Source of the DNA: an uncultured Pelagibacteraceae bacterium
GTDB lineage: Bacteria; Pseudomonadota; Alphaproteobacteria; Pelagibacterales; Pelagibacteraceae
Assembly (NCBI GenBank): GCA_902588975.1
Contig: CACIRJ010000007.1
Location: 1 to 64,000, forward strand
Length of the DNA: 64,000 nt
Reading direction: 5' to 3'
Program-made: the position numbers and the translations under genes
The notes under the pieces: model-generated
Database searches by the model: none
The model's input: only the letters and a program-made list of their open reading frames with translations
What the model was told of the DNA's origin: nothing
Part shown: positions 26,062 through 35,045 of the stretch, piece by piece
Layout of the letters: each line of letters starts with the position of its first letter
How positions within the stretch are numbered: position 1 is the stretch's first letter

Positions 26062-26282
26062 TGTTTCCAAAAAAATTCTCTAAAATTCTTTTCGTTTTTT
26101 TTATGGGTTTAGGAATGAGTTTGTTAATGACCCTAATTATTACATTTATAAATACAGGTTATGATGAATTTTATTATAAAAGATTTTTCAAAGCTTGGTC
26201 TATTAGTTTGCCGGTTGCATTAGTTGCAACGACTTTTGTTGCACCTTTGGTTAATAAATTAGTGGAAAAAATTACTAAATAG
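26061..26282 (+). CDS. DUF2798 small membrane protein
   Basis: 73 residues, two hydrophobic helices (about 10-30 and 46-63). The pattern of the first helix with MSLLMTLIITFINTG and of the second with WSISLPVALVATTFVAPLVNKLV fits DUF2798. The ATG shares a base with the preceding stop (TAATG). The protein is probably in the inner membrane and is part of the TRAP operon. Function unknown. Confidence 0.78.
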   Translation: MFPKKFSKILFVFFMGLGMSLLMTLIITFINTGYDEFYYKRFFKAWSISLPVALVATTFVAPLVNKLVEKITK

Positions 26283-26294
26283 AGAGGATGTCAT

Positions 26295-27209
26295 ATGAGT
26301 GAAAATATAGCTTTTATAGGAGTTGGTAATATGGGAAACCCAATGGCCTGTAATTTAAAGAATGCTGGGAAAAAAATTAAGGTTTTTGATGTTTCTAAAG
26401 AAATGATTGATAAAGCAGTTGAAAATAATCTTGATGTTGAGAAGGATTTTGGAAAGCTAATCAATAGTGAAACATCTGTTGTAATCACTATGCTGCCTGA
26501 AGGTAAACATTCAAAAGAAGTTTATTTAAAAGAAAATGGTGTTCTAGATAAAGTTTCTAAAAATTGTCTACTAATAGATTGTTCAACTATCGATATAGAT
26601 ACTTCTAAAGAAATAGGAAAAAAAGCAAATGAAAAAGGTATTAAGATGATTGATGCACCAGTAAGTGGTGGAGTGATGGGTGCACAAAAAGCTACTTTAA
26701 ATATTATGGTCGGTGGATCAAATGATGCTTTTAATCAAGCTTTACCAATTTTAAAAATAATGGGTAAAAACATATACCATGCAGGAGAGATAGGAAGTGG
26801 AAACGGTGCAAAGATTTGTAACAACATGTCTCTTGGAATAACAATGATTGCTGCATCAGAGTCATTAATGTTAGCAAGAAGATTGAATATAGATATCAAA
26901 AAAGTTCATGAAATAATGAAAAATGCTTCCGGAAATAGTTGGCCTATTTCAGTTTATCCACCTTTACCTGGATTAATTGAAGGAACTCCATCTAACAATA
27001 AATATAAGCCTGGCTTTTCTGCAGGTATGATGAACAAAGATTTAAAACTTGCAAATGAATGTGCTAAAAATGCAAATGCATCTACTCCATTAGGAGAGAT
27101 GGCATTAGAAATATATTCAAAGTTTTGTGAAGATGGAAACGGTTCTAAAGATTTTTCTGCTATATCAAAGGTTATTGGTGGAGATGCTTGGGATTATCCA
27201 ATAGAATAG
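26295..27209 (+). CDS. 3-hydroxyisobutyrate dehydrogenase-family oxidoreductase
   Basis: 304 residues. The N-terminal Rossmann motif is GVGNMGNPMACNL. The substrate motif is DAPVSGGVMGAQ (about 120-131), and the catalytic lysine is K173 in GNGAKICNN. The length matches MmsB. The family oxidises beta-hydroxyacids such as 3-hydroxyisobutyrate or reduces tartronate semialdehyde. Being cotranscribed with the TRAP system and the lyase, it may handle the product of that cleavage. A ribosome-binding site AGAGAGGA precedes the ATG. The stop abuts that of the convergent DUF924 gene. Confidence 0.87.
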   Translation: MSENIAFIGVGNMGNPMACNLKNAGKKIKVFDVSKEMIDKAVENNLDVEKDFGKLINSETSVVITMLPEGKHSKEVYLKENGVLDKVSKNCLLIDCSTIDIDTSKEIGKKANEKGIKMIDAPVSGGVMGAQKATLNIMVGGSNDAFNQALPILKIMGKNIYHAGEIGSGNGAKICNNMSLGITMIAASESLMLARRLNIDIKKVHEIMKNASGNSWPISVYPPLPGLIEGTPSNNKYKPGFSAGMMNKDLKLANECAKNANASTPLGEMALEIYSKFCEDGNGSKDFSAISKVIGGDAWDYPIE

Positions 27210-27770
27210 TTACCAAGAGGAATTTGGACTCTCCAAAAATTTTAACTCATCTGGTGTAGATTTTCTCCCCATAACTTTATTTCGATGAGGATATCTATGA
27301 AATCGTTTAATTGCAGCGGTATGATCTTTCCAAAATTTTTTTATCTCATTATAGTTTGGATGATTAAATAAATAGTTATCCAACAATTTATATGCTCTAT
27401 CATGATCTATAACTTCTTCACTGTGAATGTATGGCAATAGCATGAAAAAACGTTGATATTCATCCATTTGATCAAGATACCCGTTATAGACTGCATCATT
27501 TACAATCAGTCTTGCTTTATGATCAAACTCAAAAGCTTTTTTATCGTCTCTATATAAATTTCTGGAAAATTGATCCAATAAAATAACTAAAGCTAGAGTG
27601 CTTAATGGTTCATCTTGCCAATCATCATATTCATTTAAAGTAGCTTTTTCATGATCATCTTTGAATTTGTCTCTAATTAATTGATCAAAATTATCATCTC
27701 TTTTAAATCGCTTTTCAACGACCATATCATCAAACCAAAAATCTAATATTGCTTTGGCTCTATCATTCAT
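27210..27770 (-). CDS. DUF924-family protein
   Basis: 186 residues from the ATG at 27770; a TTG at 27782 is less likely. The family signature is clear: AILDFWFDDM at the N-terminus, LALVILLDQFSRNLYRD (about 61-77), and the C-terminal HRYPHRNKVMGRKSTPDELKFL. It is an all-helical, TPR-like fold without a known reaction. It overlaps the AhpD-like gene upstream by eight bases, so the two are translationally coupled at the end of the peptide transporter operon. Confidence 0.9.
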   Translation of the reverse strand: MNDRAKAILDFWFDDMVVEKRFKRDDNFDQLIRDKFKDDHEKATLNEYDDWQDEPLSTLALVILLDQFSRNLYRDDKKAFEFDHKARLIVNDAVYNGYLDQMDEYQRFFMLLPYIHSEEVIDHDRAYKLLDNYLFNHPNYNEIKKFWKDHTAAIKRFHRYPHRNKVMGRKSTPDELKFLESPNSSW

Positions 27771-28155
27771 AAACTTTGTCAACTTTTACCTGATATGATT
27801 CAACAAGTCTGTTAGTTTCATTTGCCATTGCAACAACTGCAATAAGTTCGCTTAACATCTCAGTAGTAGCACCTTTAGATTTAGCAGCGATACTGTGAGA
27901 TTTAATACAATACTCACAACTATTTGTCATTGAAACTGCAACATAAATAAGCTCTTTTGTCATTTCATCCAAAGCACCTTTTTTCATCACTTGCTGTATA
28001 GAAGTCCAAGTTCTCTCTAAAGTTTCTGGGTTGTTAGCTAACATTTTCCAAAAATTGTTTATGTAGTCAGTATTTCTCTTCTTTTTTATATCTTCAAATA
28101 CCTCTTTCACTTTTCCTGTAGCATCAGCTTCTTCAATCATATTAAAAACTGCCAT
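27763..28155 (-). CDS. AhpD-like carboxymuconolactone decarboxylase-family protein
   Basis: 130 residues, all-helical. The redox motif is C80-x-x-C83 with H87 (NSCEYCIKSHSIA), the proton-relay arrangement of AhpD, rather than the non-thiol CMD enzymes. AhpD-like proteins are alkylhydroperoxidases or disulfide reductants. A good ribosome-binding site (AAGGAGGTG) precedes the ATG, 10 bases after the ABC ATPase gene. Its coupling to a DUF924 gene and placement behind a peptide importer suggest an oxidative stress role, perhaps with imported thiol peptides; this is inference. Confidence 0.85.
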   Translation of the reverse strand: MAVFNMIEEADATGKVKEVFEDIKKKRNTDYINNFWKMLANNPETLERTWTSIQQVMKKGALDEMTKELIYVAVSMTNSCEYCIKSHSIAAKSKGATTEMLSELIAVVAMANETNRLVESYQVKVDKVYE

Positions 28156-28164
28156 TTCACCTCC

Positions 28165-29847
28165 TTAATTGTAAATTGTTTCTATTTTAGGCATTAATCT
28201 TAATAATTCCTTAGTATATTCATGATTTGGATTTTTAAACAACTCTTCTGTCTCAGAAACCTCGCATAGTTTTCCATTCCTTAAAACTCCAATGTCATCA
28301 CACATTTGTCGTACAACTGGTAGATCGTGACTTATAAAAAGTATAGTTAAATTAAGTTGTTCTTGTAAATCTTTAAGTAAATTTAGTATTTGAGCCTGAA
28401 TACTCACATCCAAAGCAGATGTTGGTTCATCACAAACTAATAATCTTGGTTTTGTTGCTAACGCTCTTGCAATAGAAATTCTTTGTCTTTGTCCTCCCGA
28501 AAACTCATGCGGATATCTTTCAGCTGAAGACTTAGACAACTCTACCGAGTCTAAAAGATCATTTATATATTCATTTAATTCATTAGAGCTAATATTTGTA
28601 TCATGTAACTTTATAGGCTCAGCAATGATATCTTTAACCTTAAGCCTACCATTCAACGAAGAGTAGGGATCTTGAAATATCATTTGAATTTGTTTTCTGA
28701 ATTTAAGTAATTCTTTGTTACTTTTTATATTATTAATACATACATCATCGAAATAAATTTCACCTGAGGTGGGTTTAAATAAATTAACAATCATTTTTGC
28801 AATTGTAGTCTTTCCACTGCCACTTTCACCAACAAGTCCAAAAGATTTTCCTTCTTGTATATTAAATGAAACAGTATCAACTGCTAATACATTATTTTGA
28901 GATTTTTCTGTAAAAAAACCTTCATTAAAAGTTTTAGAAAGATTTTTTATTTGAACTAAATCTTTTTTTGAAATTTCTCTTTTATTCCATCTGTTTAAAA
29001 TTTTTAAATTAATATTTTCCTGGTTATTATTTTCTTTTTCTATAATTTTAAATCTGGATATCTTTTTATTTGTGGGAGGAACAGAACTAACTAAACTTTT
29101 TGTATAAGTTTCTTTTGGTTCTGTTAATATTTGCTTTGTTGTTCCCAATTCTACCAAATTACCATTTTTCATGACAGCAACTCTATTGGTAGTCTCTGCT
29201 ATAACTCCCATATCATGTGTAATTAATATAACTGCTAAATTTCTTTCTTTAGTCAGTTTTTTGATAAGTTCTAATATTTGTGATTGTATTGATACATCAA
29301 GTGCAGTTGTGGGCTCATCTGCAATTAACAACTCTGGTTCACAACATAAAGAAAGCGATATAACAACTCTTTGTCTCATGCCTCCTGAAAATTGATGAGG
29401 GTAATCATTAAATCTTTTTTCAGCATCTTTTATGCCTACTTCTTTTAAAAGATTTATTGATTTTTCTTTTGCTTCTGAGTTACTGAGTTTTAAATGAGTT
29501 TGGATGGTTTCAATAAGTTGTTGTCCAATTGTTAAGATAGGATTTAAAGATGTCTGAGGATCTTGAAAAATAAATCCAATTTTTTTTCCTCTTAAACTTA
29601 GAATATTTTTTTTATTTTCATGAATATTTATGTCACTTAAATAAATTGATCCTTCAGATACTTTCCCTGGTTCGTCAATTAAATCAATTATTGCATTTGC
29701 TACAGTACTTTTTCCAGACCCAGATTCCCCAACTAATCCTACAATTTCTCCTCTTTTTATCTCAATATTAATATCTTTTGCAGCATGAACCGTCTCTTTT
29801 CTCAATTTGTAATCCACGCTTAAATTTTGTATTTTTAAAAAGCTCAT
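28165..29847 (-). CDS. Peptide-type ABC transporter ATPase, two fused domains (DppD-DppF)
   Basis: 560 residues holding two complete nucleotide-binding domains. Domain 1 (about 1-260): Walker A GESGSGKSTVAN, signature FSGGMRQRV, Walker B LLIADEPTTALD. Domain 2 (about 295-555): GESGSGKTTIAK, FSGGQRQRI, LLVCDEPTSALD. Such fusions occur in GsiA/YejF-type systems. The protein powers import of di- or oligopeptides, glutathione or similar compounds through the two permeases encoded upstream. It overlaps the DppC-type gene by four bases. Confidence 0.93.
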   Translation of the reverse strand: MSFLKIQNLSVDYKLRKETVHAAKDINIEIKRGEIVGLVGESGSGKSTVANAIIDLIDEPGKVSEGSIYLSDINIHENKKNILSLRGKKIGFIFQDPQTSLNPILTIGQQLIETIQTHLKLSNSEAKEKSINLLKEVGIKDAEKRFNDYPHQFSGGMRQRVVISLSLCCEPELLIADEPTTALDVSIQSQILELIKKLTKERNLAVILITHDMGVIAETTNRVAVMKNGNLVELGTTKQILTEPKETYTKSLVSSVPPTNKKISRFKIIEKENNNQENINLKILNRWNKREISKKDLVQIKNLSKTFNEGFFTEKSQNNVLAVDTVSFNIQEGKSFGLVGESGSGKTTIAKMIVNLFKPTSGEIYFDDVCINNIKSNKELLKFRKQIQMIFQDPYSSLNGRLKVKDIIAEPIKLHDTNISSNELNEYINDLLDSVELSKSSAERYPHEFSGGQRQRISIARALATKPRLLVCDEPTSALDVSIQAQILNLLKDLQEQLNLTILFISHDLPVVRQMCDDIGVLRNGKLCEVSETEELFKNPNHEYTKELLRLMPKIETIYN

Positions 29848-30773
29848 TTTTTCAATTTAGGATTAAGTGTGTCTCTCATCCAGTCTCCTAATAGATTAAT
29901 GGAAAAAGCTAAAACAACTAGGAATATTGCTGGGAAAAAGGTAATCCACCATTCACCAGAAAATAAAAAATCATTTCCAAGTCTAATCAAAGTTCCTAAA
30001 GAAGGAGTAGTTGGGGGAACGCCAACACCTAGAAAACTCAATGTGGCTTCTGCAATGATTGCTAATGCAAGACCTATAGTTCCAATAACAAGTACCGGTC
30101 TCATTATATTTGGAAGAATATGTTTAAACATTACTATAAAATTAGAAACTCCAATAATTGTTGAGGCTGAAACATAATCTTTATTTTTTTCAACTAAAGT
30201 TGCTGCTCTTGATACTCTTGCAAACTGTGGCCACTCTGAAATACCAATTGCAAAAATTAAAACATATATTGCCATCTCGTCATGAAGTTCACGCGAAATT
30301 ATACCTCGAGCAATACCATCAACCAGAAGAGCCATCAAAATACTTGGAACTGTTAACTGAACATCTGTTAATCTCATAACAATCATTTCATACTTGCCAC
30401 CAAAAAAACCAGCAGTAAGACCTAATCCAACTCCTAAAATTAAACTAAATAAAATTGCTGAGAAACCAACAATCAAAGATATTCTAGATCCATAAAGAAT
30501 AGTTGATAACATATCTCTTCCTTGTCCATCAGTACCAAGTAAAAATTCTACTTTTCCATCACTAGTCCAAGATGGTGGAGTGAATGCATCCATTAAAGAT
30601 AAAGAGGATGGATCGAATGGATTATAAGGTGTGATGAATTCTACAAAAAATGAACAGAAAAATATTATTACTAATAAGATCGATGAAACTATTGCTGTAG
30701 GAGATTTTATAAAACTAAAATAAATTTCACTATCTTTTATTTTATCCCATGTTGTTAAAGCTTTATTATCCAC
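29844..30773 (-). CDS. Peptide-type ABC transporter permease (DppC-like)
   Basis: 309 residues. A cytoplasmic N-terminus precedes one hydrophobic helix, and the conserved phrase LLGTDGQGRDMLSTILYGSRISL leads into the permease domain. The C-terminal part has LSFLGVGVPPTTPSLGTLI and GDWMRDTLNPKLKK, both typical of DppC/OppC. It is the second permease subunit and overlaps the DppB-type gene by eight bases and the ATPase gene by four. Confidence 0.93.
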   Translation of the reverse strand: MDNKALTTWDKIKDSEIYFSFIKSPTAIVSSILLVIIFFCSFFVEFITPYNPFDPSSLSLMDAFTPPSWTSDGKVEFLLGTDGQGRDMLSTILYGSRISLIVGFSAILFSLILGVGLGLTAGFFGGKYEMIVMRLTDVQLTVPSILMALLVDGIARGIISRELHDEMAIYVLIFAIGISEWPQFARVSRAATLVEKNKDYVSASTIIGVSNFIVMFKHILPNIMRPVLVIGTIGLALAIIAEATLSFLGVGVPPTTPSLGTLIRLGNDFLFSGEWWITFFPAIFLVVLAFSINLLGDWMRDTLNPKLKK

Positions 30774-31749
30774 TAGCTGAATCTCCTTTAACCCTAATCC
30801 TTGGATCTATAAAGTAATACAAAATATCAACTATAAAATTTATCATTACAAAAACGAATGCTATAAAAACTAAATACGCTGACATGATTGGAATATCTAC
30901 AAACTGAACAGCTTGAATAAAAAGAAATCCCATACCTGGCCATTGAAATACTGTTTCAGTAATTATTGAAAATGCAATTAATGTTCCAATATTTATACCA
31001 GCAATAGTTATTACTGGAATTAGTCCATTTTTAAGTGCGTGCTTGTAATTGATGCTTTTTTCATTAATACCTCTGGCTCTTGCGAACTTTATGTAATCAG
31101 TCTGAAGTATTTCCATCATTTCAGCTCTAACGAGTCTAATTATATATGTCATTTGAAAAAGGCTTAAAGTAACTGATGGTAATATAATTGCTTTTAAACC
31201 TGATATGGTTAAAAAGCCTGTCGACCAAAATCCTAAATCTACCACATCACCTCTTCCAAAAGATGGTAGAACACCCAATATAACTGCAAAAAGATAAATA
31301 AATAAAATACCAATTACGAAAGTTGGAAGAGAAACACCTAATAATGAAACTGCAAGTATAAAATCACTCAAAAAACCTTTTCTTTTTATGCCTGTATATA
31401 CTCCCAATAAAGTACCTGAAACCAATGCAATTAGAGCAGATATTAAAACTAATTCAATTGTTGCAGGTAATCTTTCAATGATTAATTCTGATACAGGTCT
31501 TCTTAATTGATAAGATATTCCAAATTCTCCTTTAGAGGCATTAATTATAAACCTAGTAAATTGTACATGAATTGGGTCCATTAAACCCAAGGTTTCTCTT
31601 AACTCAGCTCTTTCTTCATCTGATGTTTCCTCACCCACCATGTTATTTATTGGGTCTCCTACAAAATTAAAAAGAGAAAAAGATACAAAGGCTACGACAA
31701 GCATAACCATTGCAGATTGAAATAATCGTTTAAAAAAATACTTTATCAA
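30766..31749 (-). CDS. Peptide-type ABC transporter permease (DppB-like)
   Basis: 327 residues with six hydrophobic segments. The family signatures are FFKRLFQSAMVMLVVAFVSF at the start, RETLGLMDPIHVQF, the loop MEILQTDYIKFARARGINE that contacts the ATPase, and YYFIDPRIRVKG at the end. It forms the channel with the DppC-like subunit. The gene begins 21 bases beyond the 12-bp hairpin that follows the binding-protein gene. Confidence 0.93.
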   Translation of the reverse strand: MIKYFFKRLFQSAMVMLVVAFVSFSLFNFVGDPINNMVGEETSDEERAELRETLGLMDPIHVQFTRFIINASKGEFGISYQLRRPVSELIIERLPATIELVLISALIALVSGTLLGVYTGIKRKGFLSDFILAVSLLGVSLPTFVIGILFIYLFAVILGVLPSFGRGDVVDLGFWSTGFLTISGLKAIILPSVTLSLFQMTYIIRLVRAEMMEILQTDYIKFARARGINEKSINYKHALKNGLIPVITIAGINIGTLIAFSIITETVFQWPGMGFLFIQAVQFVDIPIMSAYLVFIAFVFVMINFIVDILYYFIDPRIRVKGDSASG

Positions 31750-31769
31750 TTTATGAAATTTTATTTTTA

Positions 31770-31799
31770 TACAAGCCCTTTAATTAAAAAGGGCTTGTA
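31770..31799 (-). terminator. Intra-operon hairpin between peptide-binding-protein gene and dppB-like gene
   Basis: TACAAGCCCTTT and AAAGGGCTTGTA pair over 12 bp with a 6-base loop (AATTAA). It lies ten bases after the binding-protein stop in the minus direction. No U-run follows on the minus strand, so it is more likely an mRNA 3'-end stabiliser than a full terminator. Confidence 0.7.
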
Positions 31800-31808
31800 A
31801 TAAATTAT

Positions 31809-33371
31809 TTAGTCAAAGCTCGCAAAACGGAATAACGGCTCGTTATTCGGTCTTATCGGAACATTAACATCTTTTTTTGCAGCCCAAGATATAACTTGGT
31901 GATGTAAAGGAAGATAAGAAATATCATCTTTTACTATTTTCCAAGCTTTAGCTATCGCAGCATTTCTCTTATCTAGGTTAACTTCACCTTCCATAACTCT
32001 TATCGCAGCATCTACATCAGAGTTACTAAAGTTAACTCTGTTCCAGCTTGCTCCACTTTCGTATAAGTAATGGAAAACATAATGACTATCTAAAGTTGGA
32101 ACTCCCCAACCTAACATATAAAAGTCACCTTGATTATCTTTTAGTTCTTTAAAGTGCTTACTTTTTGTTTGGGCAAATAAATTTACTTTAACACCGATTT
32201 TACCTAACATACCAACAACAGCTGTGCATATAGCTTCATCATTTACATATCTGTCATTTGGACATCTAAGCTCTACTTCAAATCCATTCGGATATCCAGC
32301 ATCAGCTAGAAGTTTTTTTGCAGCAGCTACATCATAAGGAAGTCTTTTATCAAGTTCTTCTGTGTATCCGTTAACTCCTGGAAAAGTAATTATTCCAGCA
32401 GGTTCACTTAAACCTCTCATTACTTTTTTCTTAATAGCTTCAATATCTATAGCTTGATAAAGAGCTTGTCTAACTGCTTTCTTTTTGAATGGATTATCAC
32501 CTGTATTACCTGTTCTAAGTTTATCTGCTCCCTGATCCATACCAAGAAATATAGTTCTCATTTGAGCAGTACTTTCAACTTTGTGAGCAGGTGAATTTTT
32601 AATTCTAGCTAAATCTTGCACAGGTGCATCAGTAACAACATCAATTTCACCAGATAAAAGAGCTGCAACTCTAGTAGCTGCATTTTTTATAGGTAGTAGA
32701 TGAATTTCTGTTACTTTGTCATCTTTCATAGTACCCCACCATTTTTTATTACGTTTGAAAACTGTTTTAGTATTTGGTTCTCTTAATGTAATTTTAAATG
32801 GTCCAGTTCCCATAGCATTTGTAGCTGAAAATGTTTCTTGTCCAGCATCCCAGTTCTGCGCCATGACTGCAAAATTCTTTTCACTCCATTTTTTTGACAT
32901 TATAAAAATGTTTGAAAGTTGGTTTAAAAGAATTGGATTTGGTTTACTTGTTGTAATTTCTACTGTGTAGTCATTAACTGCTTTTACACCTGATACTGTA
33001 CTAATATATTCTTTAAAATCAGATGTTCTTTGTTTTGCTCTTAAAATACTAAATACAACGTCTTCAGATGTAAATGGAGTTCCATCAGAAAATTTAACAT
33101 CTTCTCTTAATTTAAAGATCCAAGTATTAGGACCTTGAGTTCTCCACTCTGTTGCTAGTTGAGGTCCAATTTTCATATCTAATCCTCTGGTAACTAGAGC
33201 TTCGTATACTTGTCTAGATACTTGAGTGGTAGGACCTTCGTTTTGAGCATGAGGATCAAGTGTTAAACTATCACCCTGCATTGACCATTTAATAGTTTTT
33301 GCAAACGCTTGTGTTGGAGCAAAAGCTAGAAAAAAAGCCAATAAAATTTTTATAAAATACCCATACTTCAT
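31809..33371 (-). CDS. Peptide-type ABC substrate-binding protein (DppA/SBP family 5)
   Basis: 520 residues with a signal peptide (about 1-24, FIKILLAFFLAFAPTQAFA). The SBP_bac_5 pattern is clear: LDPHAQNEGPTTQVSRQVYE, the FKLREDVKFSDGTPFTSEDVVFS phrase and the C-terminal AWKIVKDDISYLPLHHQ. It delivers peptides, glutathione or other compounds to the DppBC-type channel. AGGAGAGAG (33374-33382) is a strong ribosome-binding site. It is the first gene of a minus-strand operon down to 27210. Ligand not determinable; opine or amino-sugar-type ligands are also known in this family. Confidence 0.92.
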   Translation of the reverse strand: MKYGYFIKILLAFFLAFAPTQAFAKTIKWSMQGDSLTLDPHAQNEGPTTQVSRQVYEALVTRGLDMKIGPQLATEWRTQGPNTWIFKLREDVKFSDGTPFTSEDVVFSILRAKQRTSDFKEYISTVSGVKAVNDYTVEITTSKPNPILLNQLSNIFIMSKKWSEKNFAVMAQNWDAGQETFSATNAMGTGPFKITLREPNTKTVFKRNKKWWGTMKDDKVTEIHLLPIKNAATRVAALLSGEIDVVTDAPVQDLARIKNSPAHKVESTAQMRTIFLGMDQGADKLRTGNTGDNPFKKKAVRQALYQAIDIEAIKKKVMRGLSEPAGIITFPGVNGYTEELDKRLPYDVAAAKKLLADAGYPNGFEVELRCPNDRYVNDEAICTAVVGMLGKIGVKVNLFAQTKSKHFKELKDNQGDFYMLGWGVPTLDSHYVFHYLYESGASWNRVNFSNSDVDAAIRVMEGEVNLDKRNAAIAKAWKIVKDDISYLPLHHQVISWAAKKDVNVPIRPNNEPLFRFASFD

Positions 33372-33432
33372 TTCTCTCTCCTATATTATTAAAATAAAAA
33401 TCTAACTTATTAATTATGTAAACTAAAGTGAT

Positions 33433-34158
33433 TTAATTCACTATTTTTTTGAAGTTTTCGTAAAGAATTTTAGAATATTTGTTCATAGATTGAATGTTGT
33501 CTTTCGCATCACTATCAAATTTATCAAGAGCTCCTTGTCCTAACTGACTCTCTAAAGCAGACTTATATTCAGGCACACATCCCCATTCTCCTACAGTGGT
33601 ATCTTTTATCTCTATGTGAAATTGAATACCGTAAGCATGTTTTTTATATTTAAAAATTTGGTATTTCGTTTCAGGAGATGACGCTAAAAGAGTTATATCA
33701 TTATTATTTTCTAGATTTTGAACTTCATATGAATGCCATTGCAGTGATTTAATAATATCAGGATATTCTTTAAATAATAAATCGTCCTTTTTGCAATTTA
33801 AAAAATTAATGTCTAAAATACCTATCTCTGGATTTTTTGATTTAACTACTTTACCTCCAACTACCTCTCCTAATAATTGACAACCTAAACAAAAACCTAA
33901 ATATGGTTTATTTAAGTCTACTACAAATTCTTTGATTTTTTTTTTCTCTTCTATTAACCAAGGGTAATCTTTTTCCATCCAAGTATCCATTGGTCCGCCC
34001 ATACAAAACATTGCATCAAATCCAGTTAAATCATCAGGTATTTTTTCTCCTTCGTCAAGTTCTACAGTTTTAATATGAACTTTATCCTTTAACATTAAAT
34101 CTTTAATATAACCAGGATCCTCAATTTTAATGTGTTGAAGAACAATTATATTTTTCAT
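33433..34158 (-). CDS. Class I glutamine amidotransferase (GMP synthase-like)
   Basis: 241 residues. The triad is present: nucleophile C90 in LGFCLGCQLLG, H181 and E183 in IQFHIEIKD. It is a free-standing domain, as in gamma-glutamyl hydrolases of polyamine breakdown and in uncharacterised GMP synthase-like amidotransferases. The gene overlaps the phosphatase gene upstream by four bases. The extra Cys93 beside the nucleophile is unusual but probably neutral. Substrate unknown. Confidence 0.85.
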   Translation of the reverse strand: MKNIIVLQHIKIEDPGYIKDLMLKDKVHIKTVELDEGEKIPDDLTGFDAMFCMGGPMDTWMEKDYPWLIEEKKKIKEFVVDLNKPYLGFCLGCQLLGEVVGGKVVKSKNPEIGILDINFLNCKKDDLLFKEYPDIIKSLQWHSYEVQNLENNNDITLLASSPETKYQIFKYKKHAYGIQFHIEIKDTTVGEWGCVPEYKSALESQLGQGALDKFDSDAKDNIQSMNKYSKILYENFKKIVN

Positions 34159-34958
34159 GTAGCTGGCTTGAGTAATTTTAAAATTTTTTTATGATTTGAT
34201 AAATTATTTGAAACAATTATGTTTCCACCTAATGAAGCATCTTTATTATCCCATGTAGTAATTATTCCACCTGATGCTTTAATAATTGGTATTATCGGAT
34301 GTATATCCCAAATTTTGTTTGCACATTGAGCTACAATATCTAGTCTTCCCTCTGCTAATTGGCAATATGTTAGTGCATCGAAACATGGAAACTGCATTCT
34401 CTTGATAAATTTCATTATTTTTTTTTGTTTTTGAAAAGATAAAGTTCCGTGAAAAGCAGCAGCTACTTTCAAATAATCAAATTTTATTTTTTTGTTTACT
34501 TTTAATTTTCTTTTTTTTCCATTTTCAAACACAAAAGCAGATTTATCATCTTGATTTAAATAGTATCTTTTCATTCTTGGAAAATTTGCTAAACCAACTA
34601 TAGGGGCGTCATTATAATTTAAAGAAATTAAATTGCTCCATGTAGGATTTCCAGCGACAAATGATCTTGTCCCATCAATTGGGTCAATTATCCATGAAAA
34701 TAGACTTTTTGTCTTTTTTGCTCCAAACTCTTCACCAATAATTTGATGATCTGGGAACTTATCATTAATTTTTTTTCTTATAAATTTTTCAAAAGCTTTA
34801 TCGGCACTGGTAACGGGATCATAACCTTTACCTTTTAACTTGTTATTAATTGTAAAAGTTTTGTTAAGTTTAGTGTAATAAAAATTAGTTAAATCCTTAG
34901 CAAGCTTATTCAAAAAGGTGTAATAAATCTTGAAATCTTTTGTTTTTTTGAAGGTCAT
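34155..34958 (-). CDS. Inositol monophosphatase-family phosphatase (HisN-like)
   Basis: 267 residues. Metal ligands are visible: E76/E77 (GEEFGAK), D92-D95 (DPIDGTRSF), and W217-D218 (KIWDIHPII). The sequence around DPIDGTRSFVAGNPTWSNLISL fits the histidinol-phosphate phosphatase (HisN) subgroup of actinobacteria and alphaproteobacteria; an inositol-1-phosphatase role is possible. The divergent dioxygenase gene starts 87 bases away. It is coupled to the amidotransferase downstream. Confidence 0.85.
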   Translation of the reverse strand: MTFKKTKDFKIYYTFLNKLAKDLTNFYYTKLNKTFTINNKLKGKGYDPVTSADKAFEKFIRKKINDKFPDHQIIGEEFGAKKTKSLFSWIIDPIDGTRSFVAGNPTWSNLISLNYNDAPIVGLANFPRMKRYYLNQDDKSAFVFENGKKRKLKVNKKIKFDYLKVAAAFHGTLSFQKQKKIMKFIKRMQFPCFDALTYCQLAEGRLDIVAQCANKIWDIHPIIPIIKASGGIITTWDNKDASLGGNIIVSNNLSNHKKILKLLKPAT

Positions 34959-35045
34959 TTATCTGATGAGTAATAATTAAAATATACAACTAGTTCAAAT
35001 AAAATATCTTGAAAATTTTAGAATTTGATAGAAGAATCCAGGTAT

